Source of the DNA: Plakobranchus ocellatus
Taxonomy: Eukaryota > Mollusca > Gastropoda > Plakobranchidae
NCBI GenBank assembly: GCA_019648995.1
Contig: BLXT01007037.1
Location: 576,976 to 609,377 of the forward strand
DNA length: 32,402 nucleotides
Direction: 5' to 3'
The notes under the pieces are model-generated. The model had not been told where the DNA came from. It saw only the letters and a program-made list of their open reading frames with translations, and ran no database searches. Made by a program: the position numbers and the translations under genes. Of this stretch, positions 19,851 to 30,900 are shown piece by piece. Every line of letters starts with the position of its first letter. Positions within the stretch are counted from its first letter, which is position 1.

Positions 19851-19942
19851 TGATACTGACGAAATGAAGTGGATTTATTGATAGATTGCAGTTTTATACT
19901 ATCGCGTTTTATATCTAAATCTAAAACTCACTTCATTTCGTC
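19851..19942. repeat. inverted repeat, 14-19 bp arms
   Basis: GACGAAATGAAGTG at 19858-19871 is perfectly inverted at 19929-19942 (CACTTCATTTCGTC). The arms extend to about 19 bp with one mismatch, and the loop is 57 nt. It could be a small hairpin or the ends of a tiny foldback element. Confidence 0.8.
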
Positions 19943-20189
19943 TGTATTGTCGGTTTTGTAGAGGCCGCAGGTGGTAAGGATGGAAATGTGTTCCATAGAT
20001 AAATAACACGAATGGAAAAAAAAATATATTTTCTCACGTTAGTAGAAAATTGCAGAACAAAAAATTTTCCATTTGAATTTCTTGTTAAGTTTGTTTTATG
20101 AAATGTAAAAATTTTTGGTTTCAATATTCTCGATGTTATTGATGATTTTGTAAGTTTCAGCGGTCATTTCTACTCAAACTCCCTTCCCT

Positions 20190-21780
20190 GATATCTTAGC
20201 CTTTATTATATTCCATATCTTGGCATTCCTTTAACATCCTAGTTGCTCTCCTTTGAACATAGCTGCTGATTATAATTTCTATTACTCTGCAGGGTACCAT
20301 TAAACATAAATAGTCCAAATGGGATTCAACAAAAGATTTCTATCAATTCCAAAAAATATATTTATCTTTGAAATAAAATCTGTCTTCTTGATTCCAATCA
20401 TTTGGTATGCTTTTTTAAAATATTCTCTGGATCTGAGGTACAAAAGTCATATTCCTATCGAATGTCACTCCTAGATCTTTTTTTTCTCCGTATGTATTTA
20501 TTGTTTGTAGCTTGTTATCAATTGTCATTGTGTTTTTATAAGAAGGGGTCTGCTTGCCAATATGCGTGACCTTACAATGTTAAAGCTTAGATACCACAAG
20601 TCAGACCATTCTTGAAATATCTCTAAATCTTTTTGAATAACATGGTTCACCGCATTAATATAGATCTTAGTATCATCTGCAAATATTTTACATATATTGT
20701 TATCTGACAGATCATTAATAAATATCGTAAATATAATGGGACCTAAGATACTGTCTTGTGGCATACTACAGAGCACCTCAATTTTACTTGATAGGCAGTC
20801 AACTACATATATTGTTCGAGATCGACCTTGTACAAAATTTGTATCCAAGGAGAAAACCACCATGAATACCATAAACTGGAGTCCTAAAATAAGTCATACC
20901 TCGCAGATGAGGAACAGAATCAATTCAAAGGCTTTCTTGAAGACAAGTAAACAATATCAATCGGTACTCTATTAAAAAACTGTTATACAGGAACGTCTTT
21001 TGTGTGAAATATTCCACAATGGCATCTCTAATAAAAGATTCTAGTATCTTACATGCTATACATGATAAACTCACTGGCCTATAGTTGGAAGCATCTGATT
21101 TTGTACCATTCTTGAAGATGCCGTTACTTCGGCTTTCTTCCAGTCCTCTGGAAGTACACAGTGGTGTAGATTATTCTTTGCACCACAGAGTGGAATTTTA
21201 TGTGGTCCATGGGCTCTATTGATATCCAGGACCTGTAGCTCTTTTCAGGACAGCAAAAAGAGGTGTTCTTATTCCTGTTAGTGAAATTCCATTAGATTTG
21301 TTGCCTTCCTATAAAAACGGTAGGTTTTCTGTATCTCTCTGATGAAAACACTTCCAAACAAAGTATTTAGTGTTACAGCTTTTTCCTCATTAGATAGAGG
21401 TTAGAATTTGGTTTTTTAGAGTACTAATACTAACATCTGCTTTCACTGTGCTTGGACATATTTCGAGAAATATCTTTGGGTTTGATTTTGCTGCATTAGC
21501 AATATCTTTTTAATATATTCATTTCAAGTTCCCGCAATATATTTTTGCACTTATTTGTAGCTTTAATATTATGTTTATAATGCGCTTTTTTGGTTTGTAA
21601 ATAATGCTTTATTTTAGTTATATTTCTTTTTGTCACTTTTCTTAGCTTTTTATCCATCCACATAGATATTAAATTTTTTCTATATGTAATATTGACTTTG
21701 GGGATGCAGTCATTCATGCCGGACCAGAGAACCTTGCAAAGATAATTCCAAGACCTATGTACGTTCAAATCTGACATTGG
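20190..21780 (-). pseudogene. CR1-like LINE ORF2 remnant (reverse transcriptase)
   Basis: Read on minus from 21777: a linker with IPKVNITYRKNLISMWMDKK; at about 21130-21000 FKNGTKSDASNYRPVSL then CIACKILESFIRDAIVEYF (start of the RT domain); at 20872-20525 SMPQDSILGPIIFTIFINDL then KIFADDTKIYI, the RT palm with its F-A-D-D active site; at about 20260 VQRRATRMLKE, the typical end of CR1/L2-group RTs. Frameshifts and stops separate the parts. The motif order is right and the orientation is constant, so it is one element about 1.6 kb long, 5'-truncated (no endonuclease seen). Confidence 0.85.
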
Positions 21781-22135
21781 CTCCCAATCATGAGTCTTAA
21801 TTTTTTTTTTTTTATGTTTCTTAAGTTTTCATAATTGCCCTTGTATAGGTCATAGCTGTATCTCAGAGCATTATAACTTTTCACGTGCAACATAGAATTG
21901 AAAAACTAGTATATCATGGTCACTTCAGGGAATCCAAATGGGTCATACCTGAAGTTAACCAGTCCTTATTTAATAGCACCCAGTCATCCGTGATTGCCTT
22001 GTGGTTGATACGCTTTCTTATTGGCTCGGTAACTTTTTGTATGAGAAATGCATCTCAGATATTTTCAAACATTTTCTTCACCTTTTCCGCCAGACCACAG
22101 TACATTCTATCTTACATATGGGTAATTAAACCACT

Positions 22136-22506
22136 CTGCCTCAGTATGCCGTATACGTATGCCGAGAACAACTAGGACCCAACTCCTGGCACTCGCCTTA
22201 ACTTTATTAATTTGAAATCAACATCATTAGGTCTAGACGTTAGAGCCAATCAAGTATTTGAAAAATTATCATTATGCAGATCTGTAAGTCAACAAGTACT
22301 AGAGTTTGATGCATAAGCCGAGATATATTTCATTTGTAAACTTAGCCTTTAGATCTAAGGGAAAATAGGGTATGAAGAAAATCGCATAGCAGGTATAATT
22401 AAAAAGACCCACCGGTGATATAAAACCAACCTTTTTTCTTAGAAACATATCATTCCAATTGTTATGTGATTATGCAAGTTGAATACCGGTACTAATTATA
22501 AGAGTC
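22136..22506 (+). repeat. 3' part of ~0.7-kb repeat (split copy)
   Basis: Collinear with 26140-26604: CTGCCTCAG.ATG..GTATGC, AACTAGGACCC, AATTTGAAATCAACAT, GTTAGAGCCAAT, TTTCATTTGTAAACTTAG, TTCTTAGAAACATAT. The same tract starts with the SINE body seen inverted at 7814-8092. About 2.5 kb, including a LINE and the gap, separates this from the 5' part at 19557. Confidence 0.75.
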
Positions 22507-22888
22507 CACTCTAAAAGCTTCTTGTTTAAGTAAAATAAAGTATACAAACACCGCACTCCCAGAAACATATAAATAATTTGAAGGATCCTGAAGATGCAAA
22601 TGTGGTTGAAGGAAATGAAATAAATATGGTAAAAGAATATAACCACCAACTAACCTTATACGAACAAATTTAACAACACAGAGTATGCACAACAACGTTT
22701 CGCCCTGAAGGCTTTAGCAAGTAAAAATTAAAAAAAATAATTTTACTTGTTAAAACTTTAAGGGCAAAATGTTGTTGGAATTATAGATACTGAACCTTAC
22801 TCTTCATCTAGGTATTTTGCTGTCTTCCACTGTGACACCAGGAAAATCGGTATCAGGCTGCCAATCTCTATATTTCCTTATTTTTCAG
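22507..22888. other. non-coding
   Basis: Intron or upstream sequence before the Pro-rich exon, ending in the pyrimidine-rich tract TTCCTTATTTTTCAG. No start codon or promoter can be assigned. Confidence 0.5.
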
Positions 22889-23473
22889 CCCAACCAGCAG
22901 ACCCAAGAAATAGGTAAGTTATTCATCCGTCTTGTTGATGTCAGTGAAGATAAACCATCAGACGACACAAACACTGTGGACAGTCAGGTGGGAAGTATAG
23001 TTCCACCAACCCCAGTGGTTCCATCTAGTCAACAACACCAGCCGCCCCCTCTACCTTCCACTCAGCAGCCACCTCCTCCCCACATGATGCGACCTGGTCC
23101 TCCGAACATGGGTCCTCCGACAATACCTCCTCCCACTCATATGATGCCCGCAAGGCCAGGAATGATGCAGCAGCAACAACCAGTGCCACATGTCCAACCG
23201 CCTGCCACACCACCCCATCATGATATCCAGAGGATGAACTTCTTTACGCCACCTCCCCAGATTCCACTGCGCCTGCCAACACCTGTGCATGTCTACAGTA
23301 GGGCTCAACAACATCTGGTGAGACACCCACAGCAGCCCCAGCCAGTTGCGCCGCAGCAACCACAATGTCTGTGCTACAACCACCGCGTGGACCCCAAAAT
23401 TGTATCACTTACTGGGTTTTGGAAACGAAAATTTCCATTAAAAATTGGAGAAAGCCAATCGAGTATCATTGAG
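22889..23473 (+). CDS. Pro/Gln-rich exon, probable eIF4G N-terminal region
   Basis: The exon begins in phase 0 after CTTATTTTTCAG and stays open to 23479. It reads PNQQTQEIGKLF..., then a long Pro/Gln/Met/His-rich tract (PPHMMRPGPPNMGPPTIPPP; QRMNFFTPPPQIPLRLPTPV; HVYSRAQQHLV). Such Pro/Gln-rich sequence with MN-F...P.HVYS.A is found at the N-terminus of animal eIF4G, ahead of the PABP- and eIF4E-binding sites. The downstream exons on the same strand support this. The end is uncertain: donors exist at 23317 (CTG|GTGAGA) and 23473 (GAG|GTATAA), both phase 0. A strong GTAAGT at 22914 could instead make a 25-nt microexon. Confidence 0.6.
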
Positions 23474-23916
23474 GTATAATCCTATAAAGTTGGTTAATGG
23501 GGGTAGGAAAAAAAATTTGGTCTGTGCCTCTTTACTTTGTGGTGTTTGAACTTGTGTTGCCTTTCTTGCGCTATGTTGGTCAGCCCAAGATAGGTTGCAC
23601 CAGTATGCTGCTGCCACAGCTGGGCATTTTGTAAACAGTGGGCATGGCAGAGGAGAGTAAAAGAAATCTCTGCATTGTTCAAAACTCTATTGATGCTGTT
23701 TATTTTTTTCAAAATACGTTAAAGTATACATTTTCTTAAAGCTTGGATCCTAACCTATCATTTAAGCAACTTTCAAAAATTTTATTTTGCACATAGTTAT
23801 AGGTAATCGTTCATTTTTTTTATCCGTCTACTTTTCATAATTTTTCATTAAGAAATTCCAAATTGTAAATGATTGCAATTTCCACAATGTCATTGATGGT
23901 AAAGATATTCAATTGA

Positions 23917-23995
<79 letters not shown>

Positions 23996-24908
23996 GTAGA
24001 CAAGAGAAAGAAAGAGAGAGCAGGCAGGGTGTCTCCCATATCAATATCTTAAATTGCAAGTAAGTCCATTGTTAACAGTGCTGAAACCTTAGTGACCGCA
24101 CATTTAAAGTTTTATTCAATTCATATTATATCCCCTGTGGCTCATTTGATAGTATTTTTATAGAGTTTATTTTTCTGCTAAGTATCCGTTGGAGATTGTT
24201 TTTGTGTGTGTGTGGCTGGCTGACGCCACCCCGCCCGCTCATTGTACCTGTTCTTCTCTTATTCACTCTTTTTGACTATTTTCTGTTATCATCACTGATG
24301 TTCTGACTGTTCCGATCAATTTGACCCATTCAGGTTCAGAACTCCAGACAACAAGATTTGCAAGGATTATTATTGATAGTTACACTGAGGGAACACTTTC
24401 TCTTTTATTGTGCAGTGAACATTTCAAAGAAAACTCTTAAATTTAATCATGAGTAAACTTTTATACGTATCAAGTAGAATCTATTTTATGTTTTATATCA
24501 TTTTGTGTCTAACTCAAGTTTAAATTCATGCTGTCTGTAAAATCTTTATTTCATTCTGTACCTAAATATGTGTAAAAATTCTATTTGTAGATGTGTTAAT
24601 AACCAAAGTCAATTTCATACACTCAAACAGTTAAAAACTCACCAAAGGAATTTTTTTTCTCAATATAACTGTAAAATGTATTGTTTTCAGACGTTGATAT
24701 GCAGAAACGAGGTTTCTTAATCGTGATGTTTCTGTACTTCTTTTTAAATTTTATAGCCTTTTTTTCAAATTATGACCCAATAAAATGATTATCTTTGTGC
24801 ATTATGGATTTTGTATCATTACCATGATAATACGCTGAAGAGAAAAAAAAAGGGAGAGAGAGTGGTAGTGTGAGCGAAAAAAAAAAGTTGTGTGTTTTTC
24901 TTTTTGTT

Positions 24909-24940
<32 letters not shown>

Positions 24941-25296
24941 TGTTGGAGAAATTAAAGAAATATGAAATAATGATACATGTATGTAAAAGTTTTTCATGAA
25001 AAAAATGCAATAAAGTCACTTGGGAAATCAAAACTGCTGCTCTGCCGTTTATCTTTTATATAGGCCCTATTCGTTACTCTGCCAAACCAGACTGATCAAG
25101 GAACAATAACTACGAAAATGAACCTAACCCATTAAAGAGTAAAAAACTCCAAGCTGTCAATCTTGCCTTTGCCGACACAAAGGTTTAAAACACTCAGCAA
25201 TCACAGGAGAGATTGAAGGCAAATGCACAACAGATAGACAGAGAAAAACTTATTAGGTCAAAAATAATATTTGTAATAACAATTTTATAAGGCTAC
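23474..25296. other. intron, AT-rich with simple repeats
   Basis: No exon found. The eIF4E-binding motif (YxxxxLphi) expected between the Pro-rich exon and the exon at 28016 was not seen here. A poly(T)/poly(G) run lies at about 24900-24941. Confidence 0.5.
23918..23993. repeat. (CA)n(GA)n compound microsatellite
   Basis: About 15 CA units followed directly by about 22 GA units. The minus-strand ORF across it is an artefact. Confidence 0.97.
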
Positions 25297-25363
25297 CTGA
25301 GAACAAGTTTTGAATGGAGGAGCATGATCCCCGATGTCTGTTTCACACTTTCCCACCGGGAAC
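25297..25363 (-). CDS. possible small exon on the minus strand
   Basis: Minus strand: TTTCTTGTTTAG| precedes 67 nt ending CTCAG|GTAGCC, open in one frame (FPVGKCETDIGDHAPPFKTC then SQ). About 190 nt upstream a 7-nt segment lies between TTTCATTTTCAG and GTAAGT. I recognise no family. It could be part of a nested gene or a chance arrangement. Confidence 0.25.
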
Positions 25364-25919
25364 CTAAACAAGAAATATAAGTTATTTTGAAAAGACGCAG
25401 TTCAAAAGAGAATCATATATTACAAGAAAAATGTATTTTTTAAATTAAAAAAAAATGTCTTGTTTACAAGTATAGCATTGGCAAAAAACAATAAAAAGAA
25501 ACCTTTGATTGCCGTATGTCAAAAACAGAGTTTTTAACTTACATGGAGACTGAAAATGAAACAAGTTTAGAGGTGTCTTAAGTGGTGTCCCTTGCTAAAT
25601 TCCGAGAAAACGCATATTTTAGCTAGGGTGTCGTTTTAGGCTTCAACCTGATTCATTTATTTACCCGTTCAAAGTAGTTAACAAGTTGCTCAATCCACAT
25701 TTAATTATCTGAATTATTATTTGAAGATATTTATATTAGTGTCCGAGACACGATATTTCAAGGTAAGATCTAGATTAGATCTTTGATCAATAATTTGAGT
25801 ACTATCTTCACTTCAGCTGCCCACACTGTTAATTTTAACGAATATTGATCGATAATGCCAACTGTTTATCTTTCAAGAATCTGGATTAAATCATAATCTT
25901 CTTATGCCACAATCTCGAA

Positions 25920-26354
25920 TATAAATCACCAGATGAAATCTAGATATCCGCTCGTAGTAGGAGCGATCGCTTACCTTGGGCCAGTTGGCTACCATGTGAG
26001 AGGTTCGAGTTCGAATTAGGACCTACAGTCCGCGCCTGGACAATTTTTGATAGCTGTATTGTTTTTGTGTTCCCACCGAGTAGCGAGGTTTCCAAATGCC
26101 CAGCGAAAATTAGGCAGCGAGGAAAGCAAGGGCAAGCTGCCTCAGAATGTGGTATGCGAAGAGAAACTAGGACCCTCACACTCGCTTTTTTAAAAATTAA
26201 TTTGAAATCAACATTATAAGATCAACGAGTAGATGTTAGAGCCAATGAAGTACTTTAAGAATTACCAGTATGCAGATCCATAATTCAACAAGCATTTAGG
26301 AATTTCATTTGTAAACTTAGAGTTCAGATCTAAGCATGATAGTGTACTAAAAAA

Positions 26355-26408
<54 letters not shown>

Positions 26409-26410
26409 GG

Positions 26411-26453
<43 letters not shown>

Positions 26454-26604
26454 AAAATTACATAGCAAATATTAAAAAAAGGAAGTTTGTTGAAAAGAAT
26501 TAGAGTAGGCCTAGACGTGATATCAAACTAACTATTTTTCTTAGAAACATATGATTTCAATTGTTACTTAAATTATATAAGCTGAATACTAATTATTAAG
26601 AGAC
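25920..26604 (+). repeat. ~0.7-kb interspersed repeat with SINE-like head, more complete copy
   Basis: Starts ATCACCAGATGAAATCTAG. It includes a B-box-like GGTTCGAGTTCGAATT at about 26000, a body (CCCAGCGAAAATTAGGCAGC, AAGCTGCCTCAGAATG, AACTAGGACCC) shared with the SINE at 7814-8092 (inverted), and a ~330-nt 3' region shared with 22190-22506. A long (TA)n tract has expanded inside it. Confidence 0.75.
26357..26449. repeat. (TA)n microsatellite
   Basis: Two long TA tracts separated by GGCCTA, within the interspersed repeat. Confidence 0.97.
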
Positions 26605-27570
26605 AACCCTAACAGTCTTTTTTGTAAAGAATTTAGTTACATAAGAGTCAGTTGCGAAACAATGAGTGTTAAATCAAACAGAAGTTTGTCTCTAGTAGTC
26701 TAAATGTTGTCCAAATGTTGTGACAAAATATTATATTGTCACAGAAGGAGGACATTTGGCAGAGAGATGGAGGGTTTGAGAGGAGGCAATGATATTATAT
26801 CTGGATCCTTCTTTCATTCGAAATCTCATCATTTAAAAAAAATCTTTTCCTTGACAATTAATTCCATATATATGAATATGAAAACACCAAAACAAAACAC
26901 AATGTTTCAAGCTCTACATACGATTTTAAAAATTAAGATAACACCTTTATTCCTCAAAATACCCTCTCTGTTATTGTATTCATCAAAATATTCTTTAAAT
27001 AAAGTAGTTAAATAAATTGAGCTGGTTCATTAAATTATTGATTTAATTCTGACATCTGTGTTTTCACTATGCAAAATTCTTTTGTTGGTTGGACAAAAAA
27101 CAACAACAACAAACAAACAAACTGTGACAGTTCACTTAATATCTTAGTAGGTTATCATAAAAAGTGGTAGTAAGAGCAGGAATCTTTGTTATACTATTAC
27201 TATTAACAGCAGCAGCTTCAGTTACAGTTACAGCAGCAGCTATATTCATAATAATATAGGATGTAATTAAAACATCCAAGTGATTTTTTATGCATTTTTC
27301 CTCCTTCCACAAATGCAGAAATCAGCCCCAGATGTTTTCTTTTCATTATATAACATATGCTAAGTACTACTACTGAGTAGCTGATTTACTACTGCTCCCA
27401 CTATCATTTCAACTACTTCTGCTATTACTGCTGTTGTATTATTGCTAACTTTACCAAAAACCCTACTACAATGTACTACTTGTGTGTGTTGCAATTTACT
27501 ATAGTAAGTACATTTTCAAAATATGCTAAAAACAGCAATTCATTTAATACGCCTCAGTGTGCTCTTCTCG
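26605..27570. other. intron, low-complexity
   Basis: AT-rich. There are interrupted CAG/CTA-type trinucleotide runs at about 27195-27245 and 27365-27475. The plus ORF at 26704-27015 shows no coding character. Confidence 0.5.
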
Positions 27571-27665
27571 CATACAAATCTACCATAGCCTAATGGAGTG
27601 CAATATTGGTAGTGCTAAATTTAAACAGATACTGTGCTCCAACAGGCTGTGGTAGATTTGCACCC
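27571..27665 (-). ncRNA. hairpin with pri-miRNA geometry, miR-92-like seed
   Basis: On the minus strand the 5' arm (27653-27629, ACCACAGCCTGTTGGAGCAC continuing AGTAT) pairs with the 3' arm (27605-27583, TATTGCACTCCATTAGGCTA continuing TGG) over about 25 positions with four mismatches and two G-T pairs. About 10 more pairs form the lower stem (GTGCAAATCT with AGATTTGTAT) and the loop is 22 nt. The 3' arm begins TATTGCACTC, identical over ten bases to animal miR-92 (seed ATTGCAC), and lies on the arm that is mature in that family. The rest of the arm differs from miR-92. It could instead be a foldback MITE. No expression evidence is available. Confidence 0.35.
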
Positions 27666-28015
27666 AGGAATGTCGTATTAAGTTTTTCTAAATAGATTGT
27701 TATTTTCATTATAAATTTGAAAAATATTTACCACTGTAGATTTCACTTAAGCACTATTACAAGCAAGCTTATCTAAGTCAATACTTTATATTCTGCTTTG
27801 GTATGTATGTATTTTTTAAAAACTTGCCCAAATTATAAAAGTCCATCTCTATTTTTTAGCTCCACTTTACAGACCTTTACATTGCAACTTTCAATATTCT
27901 TGCATCATACAAACCTCTATATCTCATACTTTTTTTTGTCTTAAATTAGAGGAATGATATGTAGAAGAAATTTTGCTCTTAGAATATAAACTGGGTATAT
28001 TTTGTTTTCAATCAG
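27666..28015. other. intron, no feature
   Basis: AT-rich intron sequence ending in the acceptor TTGTTTTCAATCAG. Confidence 0.6.
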
Positions 28016-28152
28016 GTCGTGTAGCAATGCAGACACCTCAGTATCTCAGTAAAAAGGTATCACTTCAGGAATTTGAGAAGCCTTTGCATCAGAGTGAAAG
28101 ACCATGGGTGCCTTCACGTATACTGATTGCCTATGGAAAAAGTTTTGTTAAA
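28016..28152 (+). CDS. eIF4G exon just upstream of MIF4G
   Basis: Phase 1 acceptor (CAATCAG|) and phase 0 donor (AAA|GTTAGT). It encodes RVAMQTPQYLSKKVSLQEFE, then KPLHQSERPWVPSRILIAY and GKSFVK. The block sL.E..kpLH.sE.pWVPSR corresponds to the eIF4G segment V.L.EDvkLhkAE.aWkPS.K that lies between the eIF4E-binding site and the MIF4G domain. The Trp and PS are conserved. The preceding exon must end in phase 1, which neither candidate donor of the Pro-rich exon supplies, so at least one exon is unseen. Confidence 0.75.
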
Positions 28153-30135
28153 GTTAGTATTCATAATTTTGGCTTTCAGCTATTTGTTACCTATAACGAG
28201 TTTTATGTTTTAGATGACTTTTGAAAAATGTTAAAAGAATTCCTTGCCTCTTAAAGGGCTAAAATGAGAAAATGTAAGCTTACATTATTGCATCACATTA
28301 TTATTGTGTTTCTAGAAGCTGTTTAAACACATTTTTTAAATTCTTTCTTCATCGAGTTTTAACATAGTATTGCTTGCTTTTTAAATACTAATTTCTGTAT
28401 ATTTTTCTTACTCCCCCCAAAAGTGGTAACGCATGAATATTTAGCGTACTGACAAATTTCTTTGCTGCAACAGGTTGAATGATTGTTATCATTCATTTTT
28501 ATCACTAATTTTGGCTTTAAGACTAATCATTTTCTTGTCAGTAATCTCTCATATAATTTATATGGATGTGAGAAATTTGACCACTCAAGCTCCTCTTGGA
28601 AGCATTTTGGCAATCAAGAAGATGTTTTTGGTCTCTCTCTGTCTTCCTCTCGCCACCTACCAACTCACCTATCTACAAACCTCCATATCTACTTATAAAC
28701 CTACAGAGCTACCTTCATCCTACTCCTATTTTCTGACCTACCTACTTGACTGCTTGTCTGCCTTTCTATCTGTCTGTCTGTCTGTCAGTCTGTCTATTTA
28801 AGAACAATTTATGTTGTGGTGTTATTTTTAATAAATTGTCCTTGTTCATTCGGCTTTCATTGTTATTCATTATTTTAAATGGAAATTTTTTAAGGTAGTA
28901 GAATATTAATACCTGTATAAAAATTCAGTTATTGAAATGGAACCTTTTTTAAGTAAACAGACGTTTCATTTAGAAATATTATATCTATTTTTATGAAATG
29001 CAACTTACAGACTTGATAGTCTTTTTTTTTTTTTTAACTTATTTTTAATGTTGATAAATCAAAACGAAATAAGTCGCAACCCACAAAATTTCCACCCTGC
29101 CAAGGGAAGGGCATGTGTTTAAACAAGCAAGAAAATGTAATGTTATGTGTCTTGTTTAAATGTATACTGCATTTTTCTGTTTGTAGCTTTTCTCTGAAAA
29201 TTATAAATATACTGTGCATCCTTTTATTCATGCGAACAGAATAAAATCTATTATGCAGCTTTCCTTTTAGGTTATATTATTTATTCATATGCTGCATAAT
29301 AGATTACCTTTTTTTCCTTCAGTCAACAATCTTTTCTTTTTTCTTTTTTGCATTGCTTAAGAATACACCTTTAACTCGGACTAATTGGGAGTTCTCTCAG
29401 AGATGAAACTTGTTTTTAATTTTTTTTTAAAGATGTATACATTATTCCAAACTTTGAGTAAAGTCCAGTTGCCAATTAGAGCATGTAGTAGCTTTTTCAG
29501 GACTGGAGTGAATAGTTCGTAAAAAGTGAATATGATGGTTTAGGCTTTATGCGAACAGAATGCACAGATGATAGGAATATATCAAGTAGAATCTAATGGG
29601 ACCCATTAGTTTCACTATAAATAATTCAACCTCTTCAGTCTTTTTTCCACTTTTCTCTTTAAAAAAAATTTTTTTGTGGTATTTCACGTGTCAAAAGTTT
29701 CATCTTATTTTTTTTAATATCAGGATTGTAAGTAGCTTATTGATAAAAACATAAGTTAATAAAAAAACCCCAAAATAATTAAATAAAAAAAACCGTAGAT
29801 ATTAAGATAAAATAAAGGAACAATTGAAACAATTAAATTAAAAATTTAAACATGTTCAAAAGCAACTTTTACATCTACCCTCAGTTGTGTTTTTTTCCTG
29901 CATACAAAAAAGAAAGAGAAATTTAGGTGACCAGGAGTGAAGGAATAATCAGGATAAAAGTAAAAAAAAATGATAGGTAAAGGCAAATGACAAAAAAAAA
30001 AAAAAATAATGAATAAACTTAACTAAATTTTTTTTCAGTTGGAGATGATAAAATTGAAGTACCTGTAGCATTCAAAGAGTAGGTCTGCAAAATTATCTCT
30101 CTTCTTTCATGTATTTTATTGGCATATCCAAATCT
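28153..30135. other. intron, AT-rich
   Basis: No exon seen. Contains the pyrimidine-rich tetranucleotide repeat annotated separately and many A/T homopolymers. Confidence 0.5.
28625..28800. repeat. degenerate CTAC/CTGT tetranucleotide tract
   Basis: Imperfect CTAC then CTGT units. The two plus-strand ORFs across it are artefacts of the repeat. Confidence 0.8.
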
Positions 30136-30900
30136 TCAGCTGACAGGATATTTTTCTCTTATACTCATCTCAGCTTCAAATCTTAATTTGGATTTTATAA
30201 CTTTGCTGATACACAACTTTGCCACTATTTCATAAAAATGTTTATTCTTGGCTAGAATATAATTTGGCCTGAATCTTTTAAGTTGTCGCAAAAGTCTCTT
30301 TGAGTTCTTTTTGCTCCACAAGAACCTGAATGTGAGATATTTTAACATTTTAGCCTACTTTATATCTGTACATAAACAGGCTTCCTTTCATACAATCTGT
30401 CAGTGGTTATTTCTATTTCATCCATTTAATCGGTCCAATTTTGAGGATTGATTATAGGTATACCCAGTCCACCATTCACTTGATTAAGCAGTGATCTCAG
30501 CCAAGTATATTTGTAAGATCTTCATGTTCTGCCCATTTTCCATCCTTGATTCAGAACCTCTTTAATGTCATTGTGGTTTCTAACCTTATGGGGTAATAGT
30601 TCTTCAAATGGGACAAATTGCAAATGGCTAACACAACCATTTTGATATCCACCCTCCAATTTTAACTGCACTTTGAGTGTTCTTAAGTAAAATGGTTATG
30701 TATTTGGTAAATTGTTCTCCAAAGTGGAATTTTTTTTCAGCTACTCTACCGTTTCTTTATCAACAATGTCAAAAATCTTCTTGCAGTCAAGAGAGACAAC
30801 CAGACCTGCCATATTTCATTCTTTTTCTGCACATTTTATTTTCCATCCAGAGGCCTTATGAATCCACTTTTGTTCTATCTTTTTGACTACACTCTGTAAA
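30136..30900 (-). pseudogene. LINE reverse-transcriptase remnant
   Basis: Minus strand, from high to low coordinate: KSGFIRPLDGK; GLVVSLDCKKIFDIVDKETV ending at a stop, which is RT motif A (S.DxxKAFDxVD) with its catalytic Asp; then RSLLNQVNGGLGIPII, like the GGLGIP segment after RT; then an open frame with FLWSKKNSKRLLRQLKRFRP. Broken by stops and frame changes. Possibly of the L1/Tx1 type, but the clade is uncertain. Confidence 0.65.

Noticed and set aside
23025-23383. Minus-strand ORFs rich in Trp, His and Val
   Set aside because: They are mirror readings of the Pro/Gln-rich plus exon.
23835-24059. ORF with long Ser-Leu and Cys-Val repeats
   Set aside because: It is a translation of the (CA)n(GA)n microsatellite.
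24770-25031. Two overlapping minus ORFs with Pro and Lys runs
   Set aside because: They are generated by the poly(T)/poly(G) run; no domain is visible.
28475-28801. Plus-strand ORFs with Thr/Tyr/Leu and Ser/Val repeats
   Set aside because: They are produced by the CTAC/CTGT tetranucleotide tract, with no splice or family support.
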